In this document: positions 1 through 7,092 of the stretch, piece by piece
Numbering within the stretch: the first letter of the stretch is position 1
Layout of the letters: each line of letters opens with the position of its first letter
From: an uncultured Acetatifactor sp.
Lineage (GTDB): Bacteria > Bacillota > Clostridia > Lachnospirales > Lachnospiraceae
DNA length: 10,946 nucleotides
NCBI GenBank assembly: GCA_910578995.1
Contig: CAJTSY010000130.1
Span: forward strand, 1 to 10,946
Direction: 5' to 3'
Position numbers and translations under genes: made by a program
The notes under the pieces: model-generated
What the model saw: the letters and a program-made list of their open reading frames with translations, nothing else
Database searches by the model: none
Told to the model about the DNA's origin: nothing

Positions 1-1806
1 GACAGCGGCGTTACGGGGCATAAATCCTGCTGGGTACTGGAAGCAGGGGAATATTGCTTCTATGTGGGCACGGACGTAAGGAGCGCTTCCCCGGCGGGCG
101 GCATCACATTGGAGGAAACCATTGTGGCAGAGCAGCTGGAGGAGGCCTGTGCGCCGGTGGCTGCTTTTGACAGGATGAAGCCGGAAGCCTGCGAAGACGG
201 CAGTTTCCGGGTAACTTATGAGGCTGTGCCCCTGCGGACCCAGGATCCCGGAACGCGGCGGAGGGAGCGGCTGCCGGAGTGCGGTCCCTGCGGCGGCAAA
301 ACGGGAGGCGTTCCCGCAGAGGCCCCGGCAGCAGGGGAAAACGGAGGAACATCCTGCACCGGCGACAAAGGCTACAAGCTCCACGACGTAGAAGCGGGAA
401 CCGTAACCATGGAGGACTTCCTGGCGCAGCTCACCGATGAGGATCTGTGCTGCATGGTCCGGGGCGAGGGCATGTGTTCCCCCAAGGTGACGGCGGGTAC
501 GGCGGGAGCCTTCGGCGGCGTCACGAAACGCCTGCAAAGCTTCGGGATCCCGGTGGCCTGCTGCGCGGACGGCCCCAGCGGCATCCGGATGGACTGCGGC
601 AGCATCGCGTTCGCCATGCCTAACGGAGCCTGCCTTGCATCCACCTTCAATGAGGCGCTGTCGGAGGAGTTGTTCCAGTGGGAAGGCCTGGAACTGCGGA
701 AGAACAAAATCGACACCCTGCTTGGTCCCGGCATCAATCTCCACAGGAATCCTCTGAACGGGCGGAACTTTGAATATTTCAGCGAGGACCCTTTTGTGAC
801 CGGCAAAATGGCGGCGGCACAACTGCGGGCCATGGGGCGCTATCATGTCACGGGCACCATCAAGCATTTCGCCTGCAACAGCCAGGAATTCAAGCGCAAT
901 GAAGTGGAAGCCGTGGTGTCGGAGCGGGCCCTGCGGGAGCTGTACCTGAAGTGCTTTGAAATCGCGGTAAAGGAAGGCGGGGCTTATTCCATCATGACCT
1001 CCTACAATCCCATCAACGGATTCTGGTCCGCGGGCAATTACGACATGCTCACCACCATCCTGCGGGGAGAGTGGGGCTATGACGGCATTGTGATGACAGA
1101 CTGGTGGGCAAAAGCCAACGATGAGGGCTCCAAGGGCAGGGTGGAAAACGTGGCGGCCATGGTGCGGGCCCAGAATGACCTGTTCATGGTAACTGCCGAT
1201 GCCGCTGCAAACAGCCAGAACGATAATTCCATGAAGAGCCTGGAGAAAGGCGCCGTCACCAGAGCCGAGTACCTTCGCAGCGCGGCCAATATCTGCCGCT
1301 ACCTGCTCACCACCCCCGCCTATCAGAGAATGGAAGGCAGGGAGAGCGAACTGGACAGGCAGCTGGCCGCCATTGCAGCCCAGGAGATGGAATCCTTCGG
1401 CGAACTGGTACGCATCCAGGTGGAGGAGTCGGGCTGCAGCCTGCCGGCGGAGGACATCCGTACCGGAAAGGGAAGCAGCGTCACCTTTGAGCTGAATATG
1501 AAGGAGAGGGGCTTCTATACACTGGCGCTGACCTGCAGGGTGGCAGGACAGGGGAGCCTGGCCCAGGTGCCGCTGACTCTGTCCCAGGACAAGCAGATTA
1601 TCAAGACCATCTCCCTTACGGGAGAGGACAAGGAGTGGAGGACAGAGGAGATCGTCCTGCATCCTTCCTTCCATAATACTACGTTCCTGAAGTTTTTCTT
1701 CGGACAGGGCGGCATGGAGATTCGGGAGGCCCGCCTTACGCTGAAGGAATCCATGGAAGAGAAATTCCGTGCCATGAAGGCATCCATGGAGGAAGAGAAG
1801 GAATAA
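1..1806 (+). CDS. GH3 beta-glucosidase with permuted domain order (5' end missing)
   Basis: Glycoside hydrolase family 3 enzyme, probably a cytoplasmic beta-glucosidase releasing non-reducing-end sugars. The frame is open from base 1, and a GTG at 64 is internal rather than the start. Numbering from base 1, residues 1-27 look like the end of a fibronectin-III-like domain (KSCWVLEAGEY, FYVGTDVRSA). The GH3 catalytic barrel follows, at about 135-390: ADGPSGIR, GPGINLHRNPLNGRNFEYFSEDP, KHFACNSQE, TSYNPING and GIVMTDWW, where Asp367 (codon 1099-1101) is the expected nucleophile. In ordinary GH3 proteins the barrel comes first, so this is the reversed order known from Butyrivibrio and Ruminococcus enzymes; the GH3 C-domain should lie upstream of the window. 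Residues about 81-123 are a Gly/Pro/Ala-rich linker with a CGPC motif. Residues about 455-580 form a beta-rich tail that may bind carbohydrate. The family call is secure; the substrate is inferred. Confidence 0.93.
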   Translation, partial: DSGVTGHKSCWVLEAGEYCFYVGTDVRSASPAGGITLEETIVAEQLEEACAPVAAFDRMKPEACEDGSFRVTYEAVPLRTQDPGTRRRERLPECGPCGGKTGGVPAEAPAAGENGGTSCTGDKGYKLHDVEAGTVTMEDFLAQLTDEDLCCMVRGEGMCSPKVTAGTAGAFGGVTKRLQSFGIPVACCADGPSGIRMDCGSIAFAMPNGACLASTFNEALSEELFQWEGLELRKNKIDTLLGPGINLHRNPLNGRNFEYFSEDPFVTGKMAAAQLRAMGRYHVTGTIKHFACNSQEFKRNEVEAVVSERALRELYLKCFEIAVKEGGAYSIMTSYNPINGFWSAGNYDMLTTILRGEWGYDGIVMTDWWAKANDEGSKGRVENVAAMVRAQNDLFMVTADAAANSQNDNSMKSLEKGAVTRAEYLRSAANICRYLLTTPAYQRMEGRESELDRQLAAIAAQEMESFGELVRIQVEESGCSLPAEDIRTGKGSSVTFELNMKERGFYTLALTCRVAGQGSLAQVPLTLSQDKQIIKTISLTGEDKEWRTEEIVLHPSFHNTTFLKFFFGQGGMEIREARLTLKESMEEKFRAMKASMEEEKE

Positions 1807-1815
1807 GGGAAATGC

Positions 1816-1848
1816 CGGACAGGATCAAAGCAGGTATAATCCTGCCCG
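1816..1848 (+). other. Hairpin just after the permuted GH3 gene
   Basis: CGGACAGGAT (1816-1825) and ATCCTGCCCG (1839-1848) can pair over ten positions with one A-C mismatch and a 13-base loop. No T-run follows, so alone it is not an intrinsic terminator. It sits about 13 bases before the stronger terminator hairpin and may protect the mRNA 3' end. Confidence 0.4.
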
Positions 1849-1861
1849 TAATCAGAAAAGA

Positions 1862-1899
1862 AACGCTCATGAGGCAGAAATGCTTCATGGGCGTTTTTT
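1862..1899 (+). terminator. Intrinsic terminator, possibly bidirectional
   Basis: The stem AACGCTCATGAGGCA (1862-1876) pairs with TGCTTCATGGGCGTT (1881-1895) with only G-U wobbles, around a GAAA tetraloop, and runs into six T (1894-1899). It lies 55 bases after the GH3 stop. On the opposite strand the same stem is followed by TTTCTTTTC, so it could also end transcription of the converging AraC-type gene. Confidence 0.88.
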
Positions 1900-1977
1900 C
1901 AAATCTATATTTTTTCGGCTGCGGCGCTTCGGGAAAACACCATATGGGAGTGCCAGGCTGCGGCGGGAGGGAGCAGA

Positions 1978-2844
1978 TCAGTCCTGCTGCCCGTCCCTGC
2001 CTTTCCCGCGGTAAAGCTCCCTGTACTGGGAGGGGGTCATAGGGTGGAGTTTCTTGAATGCCCGCATAAAATTCTCCGGATTTTCGTACCCCAGCATCTT
2101 GCTGATCTGGTTTACGGTGAGACTGGAATTCTTCAGGAACAAATCCGCCTTCTGGAACCGGATCTGGTTCAGCAGCTGCGAAAAAGTACAGCCGAAAAGT
2201 TTCTTAATATATCTGGAGCAGTAGGGAACCGTGTAGTGAAGGTGCCCCGCCAGTTCTTCCAGGGTGATGGTGGAATAATTTTCCTGGAGAAAAGTCAGAA
2301 TTTCATGGTCCATATTTTTCACCGGGGCGGATTCTACGGCGGCGGGCCAGTTTCGGGAGAGCTTTGTGAGCAGGGTCATCAGCATCCCCGTGACAATGCG
2401 GTCCGTGTAGACGTCGGCGGAGAACATTTCCTGGAACATATCCAGTACCTGTCCCCGGATCCCGCTGTTCTGCCCGGTGCGGAAGAGGAGGTACTGTTCG
2501 CAGTTTTCGTTGTAGATGCTGTCCAAGAGGAAGCGGCTGAGCATGTCCTGGCCTTTCAGGAGCCCGGTGCAGGTATCCGTGAAGGCCGAAGGGCGGACCA
2601 GAATTTTCACCGCCTGTCCGTCCGGAAAGCCGTTCTGCAGGTGTCTGGCACTGGGAGGGAGGATGCAGAAATCCCCCTCGGAAAAGGTTTCCCGGTTCCG
2701 GTTGATCAGCTGCACACTGGTGCCGGACAGGATATAGATCAGTTCGAAATAGCTGTGGGTATGCTCCGGGATTTCCATCCGGGGCTGCTTGACCAGGATG
2801 ATGTTGTACTCTGTGCCGGGAACCGCCCCGTAGGTGTCCCGCAT
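1978..2844 (-). CDS. AraC-family transcriptional regulator (in-frame main part)
   Basis: DNA-binding regulator with an N-terminal cupin-like sensor and a C-terminal AraC domain. Numbered from the ATG at 2844: about 20-70 is the sensor (PEHTHSYFELIYILSG, then GDFCILPP), and about 180-278 holds two helix-turn-helix units (ITLEELAGHLHYTVPYCSRY and LTVNQISKMLGYENPENFMR) ending in the family signature MTPSQYR. The ATG at 2844 is probably not the original start. It has no ribosome binding site, and coherent coding sequence continues upstream in the same frame, then in another frame back to an ATG at 3032. Adding one G to the run at 2945-2950 would join the two into one 351-residue protein. The gene diverges from the importer operon, which it most likely controls, probably as a sugar-responsive activator. 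Family call high; whether the gene is functional is uncertain. Confidence 0.88.
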   Translation of the reverse strand: MRDTYGAVPGTEYNIILVKQPRMEIPEHTHSYFELIYILSGTSVQLINRNRETFSEGDFCILPPSARHLQNGFPDGQAVKILVRPSAFTDTCTGLLKGQDMLSRFLLDSIYNENCEQYLLFRTGQNSGIRGQVLDMFQEMFSADVYTDRIVTGMLMTLLTKLSRNWPAAVESAPVKNMDHEILTFLQENYSTITLEELAGHLHYTVPYCSRYIKKLFGCTFSQLLNQIRFQKADLFLKNSSLTVNQISKMLGYENPENFMRAFKKLHPMTPSQYRELYRGKGRDGQQD

Positions 2845-2897
2845 GACGGTCAGGGCATGGTTCCAGGTGAGCAGGGGGACATTGTGGGAATCGTGGT

Positions 2898-3032
2898 CTA
2901 TGGGCAGCTTGGTGAGAAGGGTGAAGAGGTCTGCAGGATCGTCCGGGGGGTAGTATACCGCAGGTAAACGTCGAGATATTTCTCCCTGGGAGTTTCGGTG
3001 CTGAGATATTCGTAAATGTGCTCTCGGTCCAT
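2898..3032 (-). pseudogene. Frameshifted 5' end of the AraC-family regulator
   Basis: An ATG at 3032, preceded by AAAGGGA about 12 bases upstream, opens a frame beginning MDREHIYEYLSTETPREKYL. After DVYLRYTTP it meets six C on the coding strand (2945-2950), changes to PRTILQTSSP, and stops at TAG (2898-2900) after 44 residues. In the neighbouring frame the sequence from the C-run reads PPDDPADLFTLLTKLP and continues without a stop into the AraC sensor domain. A seventh C restores one continuous protein. The frame change is visible in the sequence; whether it is a real mutation, a switching tract or an assembly error cannot be told here. Confidence 0.75.
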
Positions 3033-3237
3033 CGGATGTCTGTTCCCTTTCTGAATGTGATTTGACGCAGCGGTTCGGTATTCTGTCCGGACTGTTACGG
3101 CCTGCCAGAGCTGTTCTGTTCCCTTTGCCGTGATTGGATCCTGGTGGGGCCTCCTGGAAGTGTTCTGAGATGCCGGACCGGCTTATATCGATTTACCTAT
3201 TTATTATACAAATATTGCCGCAAAAGGGGTAGATGGA

Positions 3238-3267
3238 AATACATTGAAACGGAACCAAAGCTGTCAA
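3238..3267 (-). promoter_or_regulatory. Candidate promoter for the AraC-type gene
   Basis: On the minus strand a perfect TTGACA (3267-3262) is followed after 18 bases by TGTATT (3243-3238, four of six matches to TATAAT). Transcription would start near 3230, leaving a leader of about 200 bases before the ATG at 3032. A second possible -10 on the same strand, TATAAT at 3208-3203, has no convincing -35. The -35 lies inside a CTGTCA/TGACAG dyad, which would permit autoregulation. Confidence 0.45.
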
Positions 3268-3285
3268 AAGGTTAAAAAATGACAG
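3261..3285. promoter_or_regulatory. Inverted repeat, possible operator
   Basis: CTGTCA (3261-3266) and TGACAG (3280-3285) form a perfect six-base inverted repeat separated by an A-rich 13-base spacer. The left arm overlaps the candidate -35 of the divergent regulator promoter. It could be a protein-binding site; the binding factor is unknown. Confidence 0.35.
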
Positions 3286-3298
3286 GTGAATTGGTTAA

Positions 3299-3326
3299 GT
3301 AAAACAACTGTAAAACGTTTGAGTTG
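3299..3326. promoter_or_regulatory. Phased direct repeat and palindrome at the importer -35
   Basis: GTAAAAC occurs at 3299-3305 and again at 3310-3316, with starts 11 bases apart, about one helical turn. AraC-family proteins often bind such same-face direct repeats next to or over a -35. The second copy runs into the perfect palindrome AAACGTTT (3313-3320), flanked by CAACT (3305-3309) and AGTTG (3322-3326), so a LacI-type operator is an alternative. The palindrome resembles a catabolite-repression site but does not match that consensus. The repeats are seen; the binding role is inferred. Confidence 0.45.
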
Positions 3327-3336
3327 CTGATATAAT
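3308..3336 (+). promoter_or_regulatory. Importer operon promoter with extended -10
   Basis: A perfect -10, TATAAT (3331-3336), is preceded by TG at 3328-3329, giving the extended -10 TGnTATAAT. At a 17-base spacing the -35 is CTGTAA (3308-3313), only three of six matches. A weak -35 beside a strong extended -10 fits an activator-dependent promoter. The start site would be near 3343, about 45 bases before the first permease. Confidence 0.7.
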
Positions 3337-3372
3337 GACTTAAACGCACATAAAAGCGCACAGACTAACAAC

Positions 3373-3380
3373 AAGGAGGT
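3373..3380 (+). promoter_or_regulatory. Ribosome binding site of the first permease
   Basis: AAGGAGGT, a full-length Shine-Dalgarno sequence, lies seven bases before the ATG at 3388 and fixes that start. Confidence 0.85.
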
Positions 3381-3387
3381 AATAGGT

Positions 3388-4326
3388 ATGGCTGGCAAAG
3401 GCCAAAAAGAAATCAGGAAGAAGCAGCGGATTACCCCGGCCCTGCTGTGGAAGCAGAGATATCTGTTATTGATGTCCCTGCCATTTGTCATCTGGCTCAT
3501 TGTTTTCAAGTATATACCGCTGTGGGGGTGGACCATGGCGTTCCAGGAGGTGAAACCGGCTACTTTTGCCATACCCATCTGGGAGAGGCCTTTTGTGGGA
3601 TTCCGGAATTTCATCAAGGCCTTCCAGGACAGACTGTTCGCACAGACCATGATCAACACCCTGGGGATCAGCATCCTGCAGATCGCCGTGGGCACCATCG
3701 TTGCCATTGCGTTCGCCGTGCTGTTGAATGAGCTGATGTTTTCACGCTTCAAGAAAATCACCCAGACCATTTCCTATCTGCCCCATTTCGTGTCCTGGGT
3801 TATCATCGCCAGTATCGCGAAGAACATCTTCAACGACGGCGGCGTCGTTGATTCCCTGTTGGGAACGAACCTGCATCTGATGAGCACCAACTCGCCGCTG
3901 ATCTGGCTGGTCATCGTCATCATCGACTGCTGGAAGGAGATGGGATGGAACGCCATCATTTACCTTTCCTCCATGGCGGGCATCGATCAGGGCCTGTATG
4001 AGGCGGCCCAGATAGACGGCGCCAACCGTTTCCAGAGAATCTGGCACATCACCCTGCCCGGCATCCGGCCCACCATCATCGTCCTGCTGATCATGAGCAT
4101 CGGCGGCGCGCTGAACGTAGGCATGGAACGGCAGATGCTATTGAGCAACGCCCTTGTGCAGGAACACACCATGGTGCTTTCCTGGTTCTCCTATACGAGA
4201 GGTATCAAGAGCAGCGACTACGGCTTAGGTACAGCCCTGGGCGTGTTCCAGTCGGCTGTGGGCGTGACGCTTCTGCTGATTGCCAATAAGATCGCCGGCC
4301 TGGTTGGCGAAGATAAGTTGGTATAA
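3388..4326 (+). CDS. Sugar ABC transporter permease (LplB/YteP type)
   Basis: Inner-membrane subunit of a carbohydrate ABC importer. The 312 residues include about six hydrophobic segments, roughly at 24-42, 88-115, 130-146, 171-192, 225-245 and 278-300. The cytoplasmic EAA loop that docks on the ATPase is present as LYEAAQIDGANRFQRIWHITLPG (about 203-225) with the conserved Gly211. The opening after a basic leader (LLLMSLPFVIWLIVFKYIPLWG) is typical of the LplB/YteP branch, whose characterised or predicted cargoes are oligosaccharides. It is the first gene after the promoter, with the second permease 13 bases downstream, so the two are surely co-transcribed. Cargo cannot be read from the permease itself. 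Family assignment is secure. Confidence 0.94.
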   Translation: MAGKGQKEIRKKQRITPALLWKQRYLLLMSLPFVIWLIVFKYIPLWGWTMAFQEVKPATFAIPIWERPFVGFRNFIKAFQDRLFAQTMINTLGISILQIAVGTIVAIAFAVLLNELMFSRFKKITQTISYLPHFVSWVIIASIAKNIFNDGGVVDSLLGTNLHLMSTNSPLIWLVIVIIDCWKEMGWNAIIYLSSMAGIDQGLYEAAQIDGANRFQRIWHITLPGIRPTIIVLLIMSIGGALNVGMERQMLLSNALVQEHTMVLSWFSYTRGIKSSDYGLGTALGVFQSAVGVTLLLIANKIAGLVGEDKLV

Positions 4327-4339
4327 AGGGAGGTGCGAG

Positions 4340-5206
4340 ATGAAAAATTTACATAAAACCTGGTTTGATTATTTTCTGGTGGTTATATTTTTGGTCCTTC
4401 TGGTGATTACCCTGTATCCGTTCCTGAATGTACTGGCCATATCCATGAACGATGCCACGGATACCTTAAAGAATATCAACTTCATTATACCGCGGAAGTT
4501 TACCCTGACCAACTATAAGTATGTGTTTGAGGAGGGAGGCATCTTACAGCCCCTGCTCATGTCCATCGCAAAGACCGTGGTGGGTACGGCGGCGGGCGTG
4601 GTGTGTACCGCCATGCTGGCTTACACGCTGAGCCGCAGGGATTTCGTATTCCATAAGCTGTTTACCCTGCTTTTTGTCATCACCATGTATGTGGGCGGCG
4701 GCATGATTCCGGAGTACCTGTTGATCATGCGCACCCTGAAACTGGGGAACAATTTCCTGGTGTATATCATCCCGGGCCTGGTCTGGGTTTACAATATGAT
4801 ACTGGTCCGTTCCTTTATAGACGGTCTGCCGTCTGCCCTGCAGGAGGCGGCCCAGTTGGACGGCGCCAATGATTTCCAGATCTGGTACAAGGTGGTCATG
4901 CCCCTGTGCACGCCTGTTATCGCTACCATCGCCCTGTACTATGCGGTGGGGCAGTGGAACTCCTTCATGGATACCTATCTGTACGCGAAGGATCTGCCCA
5001 CCCTGCAGTATAAGCTGTATGAAATCATGTCCCAGGCTACCATGCAGCTGGACACCCACACAACCACCAATGCCACCCAGGCCGTGACGCCCATGGCCAT
5101 CCGCATGGCTGTGACGGTGGTGGCCACGGTTCCCATCATTGTGGTGTACCCCTTCGTGCAGAAGTATTTCGTGGGCGGCATGACGCTGGGAGCGGTGAAG
5201 AACTGA
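4340..5206 (+). CDS. Sugar ABC transporter permease (LplC/YtcP type)
   Basis: Partner permease forming the membrane channel with the preceding gene product; 288 residues. I chose the ATG at 4340 because AAAGGGAGGT immediately follows the upstream stop and sits five bases before it. An in-frame ATG at 4280 lies inside the first permease and has no ribosome site. Hydrophobic segments lie at about 11-33, 71-97, 106-130, 138-158, 190-205 and 254-272. The EAA loop is LQEAAQLDGANDFQIWYKVV (about 168-186, Gly175). The ending PFVQKYFVGGMTLGAVKN is characteristic of the LplC/YtcP/YesQ branch. Position and spacing show one operon with the first permease and the binding protein. Confidence 0.94.
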   Translation: MKNLHKTWFDYFLVVIFLVLLVITLYPFLNVLAISMNDATDTLKNINFIIPRKFTLTNYKYVFEEGGILQPLLMSIAKTVVGTAAGVVCTAMLAYTLSRRDFVFHKLFTLLFVITMYVGGGMIPEYLLIMRTLKLGNNFLVYIIPGLVWVYNMILVRSFIDGLPSALQEAAQLDGANDFQIWYKVVMPLCTPVIATIALYYAVGQWNSFMDTYLYAKDLPTLQYKLYEIMSQATMQLDTHTTTNATQAVTPMAIRMAVTVVATVPIIVVYPFVQKYFVGGMTLGAVKN

Positions 5207-5274
5207 AAAGAAGCCTTCCGGATGTTCAGGCAACGGATTTTCATGAATCAAATTTATATAAAGGAGGATCTAAA

Positions 5275-7008
5275 ATGAAGATGAAAAAGATTTTGGCCCT
5301 GTTGACGGCGGGGGCGATGCTGACAGGCATGCTCACCGGCTGCGGCAATGATGGAACGCCCGCCGACGGCTCCCAGACAGGAGGGGACGCTGAGGAAAGC
5401 AGTACAGGCGGCGGAGAAGCGGACGCAGGAAGCGGAGAGGCGGATGGGGGCGGCAGTTCTCTGGAGCCCATCACCTTTACGTACTACAACGCGGACGGCA
5501 AGAATGACAACTGGGACAATACCCCGGTAGGCTCGGCTATCACGGCGGCTACCGGCGTGAGCCTGGATATCCAGTACCCCGTGTCCAGTACCGGAGACGC
5601 AAGCGAGGACGTGGCGCTGATGATCGCCGAAGACAAGTATCCGGATTTGATTTACTCCAAGGCATCCGTGACCAATCTGTATGAGGCAGGGGCATTGATC
5701 GACATGACGGACCTGATCGAGCAGTACGGCCCCAACATCAAGAAGATGTACGGAGACGAGTTTGAGAAGCTGAAATGGGGCTCCGGGGACGAGGGCATCT
5801 ATCAGCTGTCCTACGCAGGCGTCAGGGGACAGATTTTCAGCACTGGCGGAACCTGCCAGATCCAGTATGCGGTTCTGAAGGAAAATGATTATAAGTATCC
5901 CACGACACTGGAAGAGTACGAGGCCATGATCAAGAGCTACCTGGAAGCCCATCCCAAGACGGAGGACGGACTGGACATGATCGGTATCACCATGAGCGCT
6001 TCCGACTGGCACTGGATGATCACTTTGGGCAACCCTGCGGGCTTTATCGCCGACGCGCAGCCGGACAACGGCCAGTGGCTCATCGACGAGAATTACAATT
6101 GTACTTATAAGCATGCGAGTGAGGATGAGAAGGAATATTTCAGATGGGTCAGCCGTATGTATGACGAGGGCATCCTGGATCCCAACTTTGCCACCCAGAC
6201 AGACGACGACTATATCGCCAAGCTGGCCAGCGGACGCGTAGTGGCCATCACGGATGCAAACTGGCATTACGGCCAGGCCAACGCAACCCTGAAGGCGGAC
6301 AACAAGCTTGACAAGACCTACTGCGCCCTGCCCGTAGTCATGAAGGCCGGCGACAAGGCTCCCACCCTGATGTACCAGGGCCTGCAGGTGGGATACGGCC
6401 TTGCCATCACAAAGAGCTGTCCGGATCCCGTGCGCGCCGTCCAGTTCCTGGATTATCTGTGCTCCGACGAGGGCGCCATACTTTACAGATGGGGTGTTGA
6501 GGGCGAGCATTACTTCCTGGACGAGAACGGAAAGCGTTACCGCACGCCCGAGGAGATTGCCAAGGCCCAGAGCGATCCTGACTACAGCAAGAACACCGGT
6601 ATCGGCAACTGTGTGGGATTCCCGCTTTACGGCGACGGCGTTCTGGACGACAACGGAGATTACATGACGCCTACCAGCAGGGAATCCGTCATTGCAGAGT
6701 ACAACGAGGAAGAGAAGGCCGCCTGCGAGGCATGGGGCGTGGAGATGCTGATCGATATCTTCCCTCAGCCTGACGAGTTTGTGATGCCTCCTTATTCCCC
6801 GCTGTGGGCTTACGCCATTCCCCAGGAGCTGAGCAACAATGTGACCATCCTGGATGAGATCGCGTTCCCCGGCCTGGTAAAATGCGTCACGGAGCCGCTG
6901 TCTTCCTTTGATGCCAACTGGGATGCCATGATTGCTGAGCTGGAGGCAAACGGCCTGGAAGAGACCAATCAGATGATGACCGATTTCCTGGCTACCAAGG
7001 TTAAGTAA
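5275..7008 (+). CDS. Lipoprotein solute-binding protein of the sugar ABC importer
   Basis: Extracellular, membrane-anchored binding protein that hands sugar to the two permeases. The 577-residue protein starts with a basic, hydrophobic signal and a lipobox LTGC, with Cys23 the predicted lipid-modified residue. Residues about 24-62 are a Gly/Ser/Glu/Asp-rich flexible tether, and the folded domain begins near LEPITFTYYNADG. The length and features such as QVGYGLAITKSCPDPVRAVQFLDYL and WGVEGEHYFLDENGKRY fit the large LplA/YtcQ-like binding proteins that accompany LplB/LplC permeases. AAGGAGG (5261-5267) sits seven bases before the ATG. The 68-base gap from the second permease has no strong hairpin, so it is probably in the same transcript. 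No ATPase gene is present nearby; Firmicutes importers of this class commonly share an MsmX-like ATPase. The exact ligand is unknown. Confidence 0.93.
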   Translation: MKMKKILALLTAGAMLTGMLTGCGNDGTPADGSQTGGDAEESSTGGGEADAGSGEADGGGSSLEPITFTYYNADGKNDNWDNTPVGSAITAATGVSLDIQYPVSSTGDASEDVALMIAEDKYPDLIYSKASVTNLYEAGALIDMTDLIEQYGPNIKKMYGDEFEKLKWGSGDEGIYQLSYAGVRGQIFSTGGTCQIQYAVLKENDYKYPTTLEEYEAMIKSYLEAHPKTEDGLDMIGITMSASDWHWMITLGNPAGFIADAQPDNGQWLIDENYNCTYKHASEDEKEYFRWVSRMYDEGILDPNFATQTDDDYIAKLASGRVVAITDANWHYGQANATLKADNKLDKTYCALPVVMKAGDKAPTLMYQGLQVGYGLAITKSCPDPVRAVQFLDYLCSDEGAILYRWGVEGEHYFLDENGKRYRTPEEIAKAQSDPDYSKNTGIGNCVGFPLYGDGVLDDNGDYMTPTSRESVIAEYNEEEKAACEAWGVEMLIDIFPQPDEFVMPPYSPLWAYAIPQELSNNVTILDEIAFPGLVKCVTEPLSSFDANWDAMIAELEANGLEETNQMMTDFLATKVK

Positions 7009-7022
7009 TATAGGTTTATACG

Positions 7023-7060
7023 GAGAGGGATTGATATGGGCTGATATCAGTCCCTTTCTT
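7023..7060 (+). terminator. Terminator or attenuator between binding protein and GH3 gene
   Basis: GAGAGGGATTGATAT (7023-7037) pairs with ATATCAGTCCCTTTC (7044-7058), with two G-U wobbles, around a six-base loop. TTTCTTT overlaps the base of the stem and a TTTTTT run follows at 7066-7071. It starts 14 bases after the binding-protein stop and ends about 33 bases before the next start. A partial terminator here would let importer mRNA exceed GH3 mRNA. Confidence 0.72.
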
Positions 7061-7092
7061 TGGCATTTTTTGACTAAGAGGAGAATGTAGCA

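Larger units (their letters stand above)
3033..3387. promoter_or_regulatory. Divergent control region between regulator and importer
   Basis: A 355-base non-coding stretch between the inferred AraC start and the first permease. The half next to the importer (about 3185-3387) is A/T-rich and carries the promoters and repeats listed separately. The half next to the regulator (3033-3180) would be its 5' leader. It has a short perfect inverted repeat, GCCGG-A-CCGGC (3172-3182), and I recognise nothing else in it. Confidence 0.7.

Noticed and set aside
64..1806. GTG at 64 as the true start of the first GH3 gene
   Set aside because: The frame is open back to base 1 and residues before 64 (GHKSCWVLEAGEY) are typical of the FnIII-like end of permuted GH3 proteins; no ribosome site precedes the GTG.
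1917..1966. Short direct repeat GGCTGCGGCG beyond the terminator
   Set aside because: Two ten-base G+C-rich copies in a G+C-rich genome with no associated structure; probably chance.
2044..2967. Plus-strand frame of 307 codons opposite the AraC-type gene
   Set aside because: It is also codon-aligned with the real gene and shows no protein family signature; the AraC motifs on the minus strand are unambiguous.
3308..3326. Catabolite-repression (cre) site
   Set aside because: TGTAAAACGTTT has one base too many between the conserved TGnAA and CG elements, so it does not fit the consensus well enough to call.
4280..4342. ATG at 4280 as the start of the second permease
   Set aside because: It would overlap the first permease, and the strong ribosome site at 4326-4333 points to the ATG at 4340.
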